Below, in pieces: positions 5,967 through 14,357 of a stretch of DNA of 21,644 bases. The DNA is from Bacteroidota bacterium. Its GTDB lineage: Bacteria; Bacteroidota; Rhodothermia; Rhodothermales; UBA10348. Made by a program: the position numbers and the translations under genes. The stretch's first letter is position 1. Every line of letters starts with the position of its first letter. Under the pieces are notes generated by a model that saw only the letters and a list, made by a program, of their open reading frames with translations, ran no database searches and was not told the DNA's origin. Location of the stretch: positions 1 through 21,644 of the forward strand of contig JAHEEH010000003.1 in the NCBI GenBank assembly GCA_024640835.1, written 5' to 3'.

Positions 5967-7406
5967 ATGAACATCCTCATCACCGGCGGCACAGGATTCA
6001 TCGGGCGCGCCCTGGTAACCAGGCTGCGCCGCGACGCTCATGACGTGGCCGTAGTCACTCGTAATGCCGACGACGCCCGGGCTCTTCTCGGAACGGATGT
6101 CGGCATTGTCGAGTCGCATCCCGGCGTCCCGGTTCCGCTTGATGAACTGGGACGGGCCGACGCCGTGGTGAACCTGGCCGGCGAGCCACTGCTTGGCGGA
6201 CGCTGGACTGCGGACCGCATGGAGATCCTGAGGTCGAGCCGCATCGACCTCACGCGGGCGATCGTCGACGCAATGGCGAAGCTCTCCGACAGGCCACAGG
6301 TCTTCGTGTCAGCGAGTGCTGTAGGGTACTACGGGACCACCGGCGATCGAGTGCTCACGGAGGACGCCCCGGCGGGCGACGACTTTCTCGCGCGCCTCTG
6401 CGTGGACTGGGAAACCGAGGCACTCAGGGCCGAAGAGCTTGGCGTGCGGGTAGCCCTGCCGCGCACCGGTCTCGTTCTCGGGCGAGGAGGTGGTGCCCTT
6501 CAGACGATGTTGCCCATCTTCCGCGCGGGCCTCGGCGGACCCGTGGGGTCGGGAGACCAGTACCTGCCCTGGATTCATCTCGACGACCACGTGGAGATGA
6601 TCGTTCGCACGATCGCTGACTCCCGCTACACCGGAGCGTTCAATGCTACGGGACCGGAACCGGTAACCTTTCGCTCGTTCGCATCCGCCCTGGGTCACGT
6701 CCTGGATCGACCCACGATCCTGCCTGTCCCCTCCCTCGTTGTCAGGGCCGTCTTCGGGCGGGCCGCCTCGACCGTGCTCGAAGGGCAGCGTGCAATGCCG
6801 ATGCGGGCAACCGCCCTCGGCTTCCGGCACCGATTTGCCACCGTCGAAGAAGCCCTGCGTGACCTGTTGGAGAATCCGGGTATCGACATAGCCCCCATCG
6901 AAGGCCAGATCCCGAATTCACCGTACCTCTCCGAGCGTTCACCGTCGTTTCTGCTTGAGACCCGGAGCGAGCTCGCACGCCCCCTGGACGAGGTCTTCGC
7001 CTTCTTCTCCCGCGCCGAGAACCTGGGCCTCCTGACACCTCCAGCCATGCGCTTCCGCATCACCGACGCGCCTCGTCGTGTGGAAAAGGGTTCAGAGATC
7101 GCCTACCGACTACGCGTGGGTCCGGTACCTATCCGCTGGCGAACACGCATCGACGAATGGGAAAAGGGAGTCCGATTCGTCGACTCGCAGATCGAGGGTC
7201 CATACCGGTCGTGGTGGCACGAACACTCGTTCCGGGCCGTGGGAGAAAGCACCCTGATGACGGATCGCGTGTACTACGCCCCGCCTCTCGGGCCCCTGGG
7301 TCGCATGGCGAACTCGGTATTCGTGGCCGGACAGCTCCGGGAGGTCTTCGGCTATCGAGCCGGCGTGATGCGGCTTCGATTTGGCGACGAGGCCACCGAC
7401 GACTGA
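5967..7406 (+). CDS. TIGR01777-type NAD(P)-dependent epimerase fused to a C-terminal SRPBCC domain
   Basis: A 479-residue two-domain protein. Residues 1-300 are an atypical extended short-chain dehydrogenase (SDR39U1/YfcH-like, TIGR01777) with the nucleotide motif GGTGFIG at 7-13, the active-site region VFVSASAVGYYG (about 112-123), and the family's LPRTGLVLGRGGGAL and YLPWIHLDDHV segments. Residues from about 327 to 475 are a START/SRPBCC (polyketide cyclase-like) lipid-pocket domain beginning FLLETRSELARPLDEVFAFF. The reaction of this family is not established. It is transcribed divergently from carH across 83 bp and lies 50 bp before the peroxiredoxin pair. From memory, TIGR01777 and SRPBCC genes recur near light-regulated MerR/photolyase clusters, which fits a light-response role (inference). 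The ATG at 5967 is the first in frame. Confidence 0.87.
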   Translation: MNILITGGTGFIGRALVTRLRRDAHDVAVVTRNADDARALLGTDVGIVESHPGVPVPLDELGRADAVVNLAGEPLLGGRWTADRMEILRSSRIDLTRAIVDAMAKLSDRPQVFVSASAVGYYGTTGDRVLTEDAPAGDDFLARLCVDWETEALRAEELGVRVALPRTGLVLGRGGGALQTMLPIFRAGLGGPVGSGDQYLPWIHLDDHVEMIVRTIADSRYTGAFNATGPEPVTFRSFASALGHVLDRPTILPVPSLVVRAVFGRAASTVLEGQRAMPMRATALGFRHRFATVEEALRDLLENPGIDIAPIEGQIPNSPYLSERSPSFLLETRSELARPLDEVFAFFSRAENLGLLTPPAMRFRITDAPRRVEKGSEIAYRLRVGPVPIRWRTRIDEWEKGVRFVDSQIEGPYRSWWHEHSFRAVGESTLMTDRVYYAPPLGPLGRMANSVFVAGQLREVFGYRAGVMRLRFGDEATDD

Positions 7407-7456
7407 ACTGGAACACCGATCACTGGTAAAACCCGGACAAACAGCAACACGCAGCA

Positions 7457-7981
7457 ATGAGCCGCCTTATCCTCACCCTTTCTCTCGTACTCGCCCTTGG
7501 CGCCTGCCGCACGGATGTCCAGCCACCGACCGTGGGCGACGAGGCCCCCGGCTTCCTGCTCGTTTCGAACGAGGGGACGGAGGTTGATCTGGCCGACTAC
7601 CGTGGCCAGTGGGTGGTGCTCTACTTCTACCCGAAGGATTTCACGGGCGGCTGCACGACGGAGGCCCGCAATTTCCAGAGGGACATGGAACAGTACGAGG
7701 CCAGAAATACGGTCATCCTCGGTGTGAGCACGGACAACGCTGATTCCCACGCCGAATTCTGCGCCAAGGAGGGTCTTTCGTTCAAGCTGCTCGCCGACAC
7801 GAAGGGCATTGTTTCGGAATCGTACGGCTCCGTCCGCGAGGCCGGACCGGCGCGGGTCGCGGTACGGAATTCATTCGTGATCGACCCCGACGGGAACGTA
7901 GCGCAGGTCTACATGGGCGTGGACCCGGATACCCACAGCGAGGCTGTGCTCGGCGACCTCGCGAGGCTTCAGGGCGCGTGA
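7457..7981 (+). CDS. peroxiredoxin (PrxQ/BCP type) with lipoprotein signal
   Basis: A 174-residue thioredoxin-fold peroxidase expected to reduce H2O2 and organic hydroperoxides. The N-terminus is a lipoprotein signal with lipobox LGAC (C17), so it should be anchored in the cell envelope. The active-site motif PKDFTGGC fits PxxxTxxC with peroxidatic C66. C102 lies 36 residues later (SHAEFCAKEGL), the position of the resolving cysteine in the alpha-3 type of PrxQ, so a two-Cys cycle is possible. The catalytic arginine fits RNSFVID. It is 50 bp downstream of the epimerase gene and its stop overlaps the next peroxiredoxin by 4 bp (GTGA). With carH and the carotenoid genes nearby, defence against photo-oxidative damage is a reasonable inference. 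Confidence 0.88.
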   Translation: MSRLILTLSLVLALGACRTDVQPPTVGDEAPGFLLVSNEGTEVDLADYRGQWVVLYFYPKDFTGGCTTEARNFQRDMEQYEARNTVILGVSTDNADSHAEFCAKEGLSFKLLADTKGIVSESYGSVREAGPARVAVRNSFVIDPDGNVAQVYMGVDPDTHSEAVLGDLARLQGA

Positions 7982-8550
7982 CGGGCCGGTCGATTCTCCT
8001 GACCGTCCTGTCATTCGGACTCGTAGCCTGCGAGACCGAGGTGAAACCACCCAGGGTCGGCGTGGCGGCGCCCGCGATCGGGCTCGTGGCAAACGACGGC
8101 AGCAAAGTGCAACTAGAGGACTATCGCGGTCAGTGGGTGGTCCTCTACTTCTGTCCGCAGGATTTCTCGACCGGATGCACGATGCAGGCGCGCAACTTCC
8201 AGCAGGACATCGAGAAATACCGGGCGCGAAACGCGGTCATTCTCGGTGTCAGCATGGATGACCGGGCAACGCACGCCCGGTTCAGCAGGTCGCAGGGCCT
8301 GGAGTTCAAGCTGCTCGCAGACACGGACGGAATGGTTTCCACCAGTTACGGATCGATCCGGGGTGCGGGCAACTCCCGGTTCTCGAGGCGGAACACCTTT
8401 GTCATCGATCCGACAGGCATGATATCCCGGTATTTCCTGAACGTGAATCCGAGCACGCACAGCGACGCAGTACTGAGCGAATTGTCGAGATCCCAGGGTA
8501 TGGATCCGGGCCGGCAGCGGCTCACGCCTGACAAGTTTATCGGGGGATAG
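7978..8550 (+). CDS. second peroxiredoxin lipoprotein, tandem paralogue lacking the resolving cysteine
   Basis: A 190-residue paralogue of the preceding gene, starting at a GTG that overlaps its TGA by 4 bp. Lipobox LVAC (C18) again predicts a lipoprotein. The active site reads PQDFSTGC (PxxxSxxC, Ser for Thr) with peroxidatic C67. The residue matching C102 of the neighbour is S103, so this looks like a one-Cys form needing an outside thiol, or a partner of the upstream protein. An extra cysteine (C59) sits just before the active-site proline. Shared blocks such as DYRGQWVVLYF and ARNFQ, the FKLLADT segment and the matching C-terminal HSDAVL region show tandem duplication. The tail is about 15 residues longer than in the first copy. 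Start by GTG is supported by the coupling and by the signal peptide beginning there. Confidence 0.86.
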   Translation: MTGRSILLTVLSFGLVACETEVKPPRVGVAAPAIGLVANDGSKVQLEDYRGQWVVLYFCPQDFSTGCTMQARNFQQDIEKYRARNAVILGVSMDDRATHARFSRSQGLEFKLLADTDGMVSTSYGSIRGAGNSRFSRRNTFVIDPTGMISRYFLNVNPSTHSDAVLSELSRSQGMDPGRQRLTPDKFIGG

Positions 8551-8649
8551 GCGTCGCCCGTGTGCGGACTGCTGCCCGGAGGATGACGCTCACAAGGTCT
8601 GCGTACCGAGCGTCCGATTCTCTATTTTCCCGGGTCGTTACCCCGAACC

Positions 8650-11600
8650 ATGCCACCCCGCCACACCGCACTCGTACCGCTCGCTCTCGGCCTGGTGTTG
8701 CTCTCCGGCCCGGCTCTCGCGCAGCCCGAGATCGACGTCCGGCGCCTCGGTCCGGAGGACGGCTTCTTCGGCTACGACGTCCGGGCGATCCACCAGGATC
8801 GGGACGGCATCCTCTGGTTCGCCACGCGGGCGGGACTGCTTTCGTGGAACGGTCACGAGGTGGGTGGATTCGGATTCCCGGGTCCGGAAACGAGTTCCGG
8901 GCTCAACCCCGACCACGTGAACGATGTCACGGAGGATCCGGAGGGCACTCTGTGGATCGGGTCGTCCAGCGGCCTGTACGTGCTCGATTCGCTGCGAACC
9001 GCCATACGGGAGGCTCCGGGCGGGTCCCGGCTCTCCGGACCCGTCGAGTCGGTAGCGTTCTGCATGGGGACCGTATGGGCCGGTACCCGGGGGCGCAGCC
9101 TCCTCGAGCTGCCCGCTGTCGGAGGGGGCCACTCGATCGTCCGGGTGGATCCCCGTACCGGCGACCGGACGGCCCTGAGGCATGACCCGGATGTCGCCGG
9201 TTCGGCGCCCGGCGGATCGATAGCCGACCTGCTCTGTGACGCGGCGGACCGCCTCTGGGTCGTGTCCGGCTCCGTCCCGGGCATGGGTCCCGAACCCGTC
9301 GGGGCGGACGAGACCGCGGGCACTCTGAGTCGGCTCGACCTCCCGGACGGCCCCTTCATCCACTTCGTGCACGACCCGGACGACCCGCGGTCCCTTGCCG
9401 GAGCGCTCGTCTTCGATGTGGAGGCGGGGGACGGCGGATCGGTCTGGGTGGGCACCTCGGGCGGCATCGATCTCGTGGAATCCGGGACCATCCGCCACCT
9501 GGGTCGTGTGCCCGGAGCGGACGAACGCTCGCCCGTCCGCCTCGCCCGTGCCTCGGACGGGACCCTGTGGCTCGCCACTCAGACCACGACGCTTCGACTG
9601 GAGGAGGACCGGTTCCAGCCGGTCGGGCAGGAGGACCGGTCGCTTGGAACCATCGGGGCAATCGCGGCCGACCGCAACGGCGGCATGTGGACCGGCCATT
9701 TCACGGGCGGAGCCGTGAGGATCGGCTCCCCGGGATTCCGGTTCGTCGCCACGCGACTTCCGGACTATCGCGGACGGCCCGTGCCCAGCCCGTTCGTGAC
9801 GGGGTTCGCGGAGTCCCCTGACGGAGACCTCTACGTGTCCACGTTGGGCCAGGGCATCGTCCGGATGAGCGATGGAACGTGGTTCCGGCACGATCCCGGC
9901 AATCCGAGGAGCCTTCGCTCGGACGACGTGCGCTATCTGCTCATGGATTCGGGCGGAACCCTGTGGGTGTCGACCGACGGAGGCGTGGACCGGATGGATC
10001 TCGCGCGCCCCGGTGTATTTCACCATCTGCCAATCGAAATCCCGAACGCGGCCGGAGACGTGAACGCCGGGTTCCTTTACGAGGATGCAGCGCTCTGCGT
10101 CTGGATCTCGTATCCGGCCCGCGGCGTGGAGCGGCGGTGCCCGGGGACCGGGAGCGTGGACTGGTTTCCTCTTCCGCCGGGCGCCAGAGGCACGGTGGCG
10201 GCGATGTACGAGGACGGCGACGGTGGTTTCTGGATGGGAGGAGTTCGGGGCGGGCTGGCCCACGCCCATCCTTCGACCGGCGAGGTGACCCGGTACCGGA
10301 ACGATCCGGCGGACACGCTCTCGCTCGGCTCTCCGAACGTGGTGGGCATCGCGCCCGACCCCGACGACCCGGGCACGCTCTGGATTGCGACGATGGGAGG
10401 CGGACTGAACCGGTTCGACAAGGCCACGGGGAGCTTCGACCACCTGACGCGGGCCAACGGACGTCTTCCCATGGACCATCTCTCGGGGCTCCAGGTCGCG
10501 GCAGACGGCTCGCTCTGGATGCCGGGCCCCGCCGGCATCGTCCGCTTCGATCCGCGGAGCCATGCCGCGACGCTGTTCACGCCCGCCGACGGCCTCCTGG
10601 ACACGTGGTTCTTCGGAATCAACGACGGACATCTCCGCGACGGCACGCTGCTCTTCGGAGAGGCGAGCGGGTTCGTGTCGGTGAACCCGCTCGACTTCCG
10701 GAGGAATCTCGCGCCCACGCAGGTGCACATCACCGGCGTGCATGTGGGGGGTATCCCCCTGAAAGGGTCCGGGACGGCGGGCACCCGGGCGATCCTGCCG
10801 TCGCGGATCGACCTGGATCACGACCGCAACGACCTGGGGATCGACTGGGTAGGCGTCCGTTACGACGATCCGGACCGGATCGGGTATCGCACCCGGCTCG
10901 GGGGCCCGGACGCGTCGTGGCGTGACGCCGGAACCGGCCGCTCGGCCTCGTTCCCGGCCCTGGCTCCCGGTGAGTACGTGTTCGAGGTACAGGCCACCAA
11001 TCCGGACGGGTCGTGGTCCCCGAAAACGGCGCGCGTGCTTTTTCTTGTCAACCCGCCATGGTGGCGGTCGAGCTGGGGATTGCTGCTCCTGGGCCTCGCC
11101 GCCGCAGGCCTCGCTGTCGTCGGCGGCGCATGGCAGCGTGCGCGGATCAGGGAGCAGGAGTCCCGGCGTGTCCGGCTCCTGGAGACGGAACTCCGGGCAT
11201 CGGTGGCGGAGGAACAGGCCCGCTCGCTGGAGACCCTGGACCGCGCCAGGTCCAGCTTCTTTGCCAACATCAGCCATGAATTCCGCACTCCGCTCACGCT
11301 GCTGCTGGGTCCGCTGCAGGATGCGCGTCGGGGAGAGACCCTGGACACGGTGGCCCCGGTAATGCTCCGCAACGCCGAACGCCTGAACCAGTTGATCGGC
11401 CAGCTGCACGATCTGGCGAAGCTCGAGGCCGGCTTGCTGCACCTCCACGCGGCCGAGACCGACATCGTGGCCTTCCTGCGCCTCTGGGTGTCGTCGTTCC
11501 GGTCCAAGGCCGAGCGTGACGGGATCGGATTGACGTTCGAGGCGCAGGACGGGGTCGCGCCGGTGTGGGTCGATCGCGACAAGCTCGAGGCCGTCGTCGT

Positions 11601-12777
11601 GAACCTCCTTTCGAACGCGCTCAAGTTCACCCCGCGCGGCGGGACGGTCCGGATCGCGGTCCAAAGCGATGCGTCCACGTGCACGATCACCGTGCAGGAC
11701 ACGGGGCGCGGCATCACCCCGGACGACCTCCCTCGCGTGTTCGACCGGTACTTCCGCGGCGGGGACGACTCGCTTCCGGCCGTCGAGGGCACGGGAATCG
11801 GCCTGGCGTTGGCGCGCGAGATCGTGATCCTTCACCAGGGCACCCTGTCGGCTCGTAGCACTCCCTCCGTGGGCAGCACCTTCGAAATCCGGCTTCCGCT
11901 TGGGAGGGATCACCTGGAAGACGACGAGATCGTCGAGGCGCCGACGCGTCCCGTAGCGGACATGATGTCGGCCGACATCGAGGAGGAGACCGCGGTCCCC
12001 GATGCCGATCCCGGTCCGGATGCGCCGGCCATCCTCGTGGTGGAGGACAACGACGACATGCGGGAGTACGTGGCCGGGTGCCTGCGTACGGAATACCGTG
12101 TGAGAACGGCATCATCGGGCGACCAGGGCCTGGTCGCCGTCCGGGACGCTCCGCCCGACCTCGTGATCTCGGACGTCATGATGCCGGGCCTAAGCGGGTA
12201 CGGGCTTTGCCGGGCGATCCGCGAGGACCCGCAGCTGGCCCACCTGCCCGTGATCCTGCTGACCGCCCTGGACGACGACGCCAACCGCCTGGAAGGGCTC
12301 GGGACGGGCGCCGACGACTACCTGGCCAAGCCCTTTAACCGTCAGGAGCTGCTTCTGCGGGCGGAACACCTCGTGCGGGTTCGGCGGTTACTGCGTGAGC
12401 GGTACGAGGGGCGGTTCCGCGTGGAGACCACGGGTGCCGTCGTGGGTTCGGAGGACGCCGAGTGGCTGGAGCGTGCCCGCACTGCCGCGGAGGAGCACCT
12501 GGGCGACGCCCTGCTCACGGTGGAGTGGCTGGCGGACCAGATGGCCGTAAGCCCCAGGCAGCTTCGCCGCCGGCTCGGGGATCTCACCGGGCTCTCGCCC
12601 CGGGGGTTCATTCAGACCCTTCGGCTGGACCGGGCGGCCCGTCTCCTGGAGCAGGGGCGCGGGAGCGTGCAGGCGGTGGCCGCCGAGGTCGGGTACGACA
12701 GCGCGGAGCACTTCGCGCGCGTCTTCCGCCAGGCATTCGGGGTCGCCCCTTCACACTATCCTGCGGAAAAGGGCTAA
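8650..12777 (+). CDS. hybrid two-component system: propeller sensor, histidine kinase, receiver, AraC-type HTH
   Basis: A 1375-residue one-protein two-component system of the HTCS type common in Bacteroidota. In order: signal peptide (residues 1-24, ending ALAQ); periplasmic Reg_prop beta-propeller repeats to about 690, recognisable from recurring GxLWIGTxxGL-like strands (TLWIGSSSGLYVLD, SVWVGTSGGIDLV); a Y_Y_Y-like domain at about 700-795; a transmembrane helix near 807-829; HisKA with H876 in FFANISHEFRTPLTLLLGPL; HATPase with N985 (NLLSNALKF), DTGRGI and GTGIGLALAREI; a receiver with phospho-acceptor D1175 (VISDVMMPG); and an AraC-family DNA-binding domain at about 1275-1372. Such proteins usually sense glycans or their products and switch on neighbouring degradation genes. 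The esterase and S12 genes 146 bp downstream on the same strand are the obvious targets. The ligand cannot be read from sequence. Confidence 0.95.
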   Translation: MPPRHTALVPLALGLVLLSGPALAQPEIDVRRLGPEDGFFGYDVRAIHQDRDGILWFATRAGLLSWNGHEVGGFGFPGPETSSGLNPDHVNDVTEDPEGTLWIGSSSGLYVLDSLRTAIREAPGGSRLSGPVESVAFCMGTVWAGTRGRSLLELPAVGGGHSIVRVDPRTGDRTALRHDPDVAGSAPGGSIADLLCDAADRLWVVSGSVPGMGPEPVGADETAGTLSRLDLPDGPFIHFVHDPDDPRSLAGALVFDVEAGDGGSVWVGTSGGIDLVESGTIRHLGRVPGADERSPVRLARASDGTLWLATQTTTLRLEEDRFQPVGQEDRSLGTIGAIAADRNGGMWTGHFTGGAVRIGSPGFRFVATRLPDYRGRPVPSPFVTGFAESPDGDLYVSTLGQGIVRMSDGTWFRHDPGNPRSLRSDDVRYLLMDSGGTLWVSTDGGVDRMDLARPGVFHHLPIEIPNAAGDVNAGFLYEDAALCVWISYPARGVERRCPGTGSVDWFPLPPGARGTVAAMYEDGDGGFWMGGVRGGLAHAHPSTGEVTRYRNDPADTLSLGSPNVVGIAPDPDDPGTLWIATMGGGLNRFDKATGSFDHLTRANGRLPMDHLSGLQVAADGSLWMPGPAGIVRFDPRSHAATLFTPADGLLDTWFFGINDGHLRDGTLLFGEASGFVSVNPLDFRRNLAPTQVHITGVHVGGIPLKGSGTAGTRAILPSRIDLDHDRNDLGIDWVGVRYDDPDRIGYRTRLGGPDASWRDAGTGRSASFPALAPGEYVFEVQATNPDGSWSPKTARVLFLVNPPWWRSSWGLLLLGLAAAGLAVVGGAWQRARIREQESRRVRLLETELRASVAEEQARSLETLDRARSSFFANISHEFRTPLTLLLGPLQDARRGETLDTVAPVMLRNAERLNQLIGQLHDLAKLEAGLLHLHAAETDIVAFLRLWVSSFRSKAERDGIGLTFEAQDGVAPVWVDRDKLEAVVVNLLSNALKFTPRGGTVRIAVQSDASTCTITVQDTGRGITPDDLPRVFDRYFRGGDDSLPAVEGTGIGLALAREIVILHQGTLSARSTPSVGSTFEIRLPLGRDHLEDDEIVEAPTRPVADMMSADIEEETAVPDADPGPDAPAILVVEDNDDMREYVAGCLRTEYRVRTASSGDQGLVAVRDAPPDLVISDVMMPGLSGYGLCRAIREDPQLAHLPVILLTALDDDANRLEGLGTGADDYLAKPFNRQELLLRAEHLVRVRRLLRERYEGRFRVETTGAVVGSEDAEWLERARTAAEEHLGDALLTVEWLADQMAVSPRQLRRRLGDLTGLSPRGFIQTLRLDRAARLLEQGRGSVQAVAAEVGYDSAEHFARVFRQAFGVAPSHYPAEKG

Positions 12778-12778
12778 A

Positions 12779-12822
12779 TTCGTCCGATCCGCTACGGGTC
12801 TTCGTCCGGTTTGCTACGGACC
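12779..12822. repeat. two tandem copies of a 22-bp direct repeat, candidate HTCS operator
   Basis: Copy 1 (12779-12800) and copy 2 (12801-12822) match at 17 of 22 positions. Both begin TTCGTCCG and share GCTACGG, so each contains CCG-N8-CGG. The 22-bp period (two helical turns) puts both copies on one DNA face, as expected for an AraC-type dimer. The remaining gap to the esterase ATG (12823-12923) has no other structure that I can support. Confidence 0.45.
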
Positions 12823-12923
12823 CGGATCGATATGCTCGGAACGTTCGTGCGGGCGCTGACCCCCGGTGCCCGATCAGACATCCCGGCGGGACGCTCCCTC
12901 CCGCCCCATCCACCCACCGAGAG

Positions 12924-14357
12924 ATGATCCGCCCGGCAGCCGCCCTCTTCGCGGCCGGCCTCCTGCTCGCGGCGCCCGCCGCTCGGGGCCAGGCCACGCT
13001 CCGCATTACCGTCCCCGAGGATCACCCGGCATCCCGCACCATCTACGTTGCCGGCTCGTTCAACGGGTGGAATCCGGCGCACCCGTCGTACGCGCTCCAG
13101 GAGCAACCCGACGGCACCTACGCGATCACGCTTCCGATGGGTACCCGAGAGACCATCGATTTCAAATTCACGGTCGGCTCGTGGACGTACAGTGAGGTCG
13201 ACGCCCGGGGAAGCGAAGTGGGCAACCGGACCTTCACGGTTCCCTGGACGGGCACGGCGGAGTATACGGGTTCGGTGTCGGCCTGGAGACTCCTCACGTG
13301 GCCCCTCCTGGGCTCGACGGCCAGCTCGTCCGTCTCGGTGATGAGCTATGATTTCATCATTCCGGAGCTCTGGCGCAGACGACGCATCTTCGTGTACCTG
13401 CCGCCGGATTACGAGACGTCGGGCAAGAACTATCCTGTGCTGTATGCCCTCGATGGAGAGTTTCTCTTCGACGGAACGATCATCCCGTCCTACGGCGAAA
13501 TGAACATGGACGAGATGCTGGACGAACTGCAGTCGGGGGGCGACTACGGGGTCATCGTGGTCGGAATCGATTTCGATCCAGGTACCCGCTTCCGCGAGTA
13601 TCACCCCTGGGTCAACAACCAGGTCGGTGGCGGAGAAGGCGACGAGTACCTGGCGTTCATCGCCAATACGTTGAACTCGTATGTGGACGCCCATTACCGC
13701 ACGATGGCCGGCCGCGAAACGACCGGCTTCCTGGGGATGAGCTCGGGTGGTCTGCTGGCCACCTATGCGGCATTGAAGCGCCCGGACATCTTCGGAAGGG
13801 TCCTGGCCTTCTCCCCGTCCCTCTTCTTCAACCCTGAAATCTACGACCTGGCCTACGGGACGCCTCCCCCTGACGAACCCGTGCGCCTCGGCTTCCTCAG
13901 CGGAGCGAGCGAGACGAGCGAGTGGGCACCGCCCGACGGAATCGCGACCGGTCAGACGGCCATGGTCGATACCCTGGAGGCAGCCGGATACGACATGTCG
14001 AACATCCGGTCCGAGATCCGGTCGCCGAGCGAACATGCCCTGTGGTTCTGGGAGGACCACTTCGAAGAGATGTACCTGTGGTTGATGGAGGGTGCGCTCG
14101 CGTCGGCGACCGAGCCCGTCGACCAGCCCGCAGCGGCAGGATTCGACGTCTATCCCAATCCGGGGGGAGCAGTGCTGAACGTGCGGGTCGGTGCTCCGAA
14201 CCCGCGTTCCTCCGCCGAGGTGTACGACCTGCTCGGCAGGCGTGTGCCTGCAGAGCCGCTCCGGCCCGGCGACAACAGCCTGGATACCGGGCGCCTGCCG
14301 ACCGGTCTGTACGTGATCCGCGTGGGCACAGAAACCAGAACCTGGGTGAAGTCATGA
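12924..14357 (+). CDS. exported esterase (esterase D/Fes-like) with N-terminal glycogen-binding-like domain and T9SS sorting domain
   Basis: A 477-residue secreted hydrolase. A signal peptide covers residues 1-24 (ending ARGQ). Residues 25-115 resemble an AMPK/CBM48-like immunoglobulin-fold domain (TIYVAGSFNGWNP, then DGTYAITLPM and DFKFTVGSW). Residues 130-395 are an alpha/beta hydrolase of the putative esterase family, with RIFVYLPPDY, VLYALDGEFLFDG, nucleophile S273 in GMSSGG, and a likely catalytic H371 in SPSEHALWFW. From residue 407 a Por/T9SS C-terminal sorting domain begins (FDVYPNPGGAVLNV, ending TRTWVKS), so the enzyme is probably displayed on or released from the cell surface. The substrate may be an acyl or feruloyl ester on a polysaccharide, or a siderophore ester; I cannot decide. 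I chose the ATG at 12924 for its signal peptide; the longer frame runs inside the sensor gene. The stop overlaps the next gene by 4 bp. Confidence 0.88.
   Translation: MIRPAAALFAAGLLLAAPAARGQATLRITVPEDHPASRTIYVAGSFNGWNPAHPSYALQEQPDGTYAITLPMGTRETIDFKFTVGSWTYSEVDARGSEVGNRTFTVPWTGTAEYTGSVSAWRLLTWPLLGSTASSSVSVMSYDFIIPELWRRRRIFVYLPPDYETSGKNYPVLYALDGEFLFDGTIIPSYGEMNMDEMLDELQSGGDYGVIVVGIDFDPGTRFREYHPWVNNQVGGGEGDEYLAFIANTLNSYVDAHYRTMAGRETTGFLGMSSGGLLATYAALKRPDIFGRVLAFSPSLFFNPEIYDLAYGTPPPDEPVRLGFLSGASETSEWAPPDGIATGQTAMVDTLEAAGYDMSNIRSEIRSPSEHALWFWEDHFEEMYLWLMEGALASATEPVDQPAAAGFDVYPNPGGAVLNVRVGAPNPRSSAEVYDLLGRRVPAEPLRPGDNSLDTGRLPTGLYVIRVGTETRTWVKS

Noticed and set aside
8638..11913. 1091-codon open frame on the minus strand antisense to the hybrid sensor
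   Set aside because: Arg/Pro/Gly/His-rich translation without domains, opposite a gene with clear kinase, receiver and HTH motifs; a typical high-GC shadow frame.
12792..14060. 422-codon minus-strand frame antisense to the esterase
   Set aside because: The esterase has a signal peptide, catalytic motifs and a sorting domain; the antisense product has none and covers the candidate operator.
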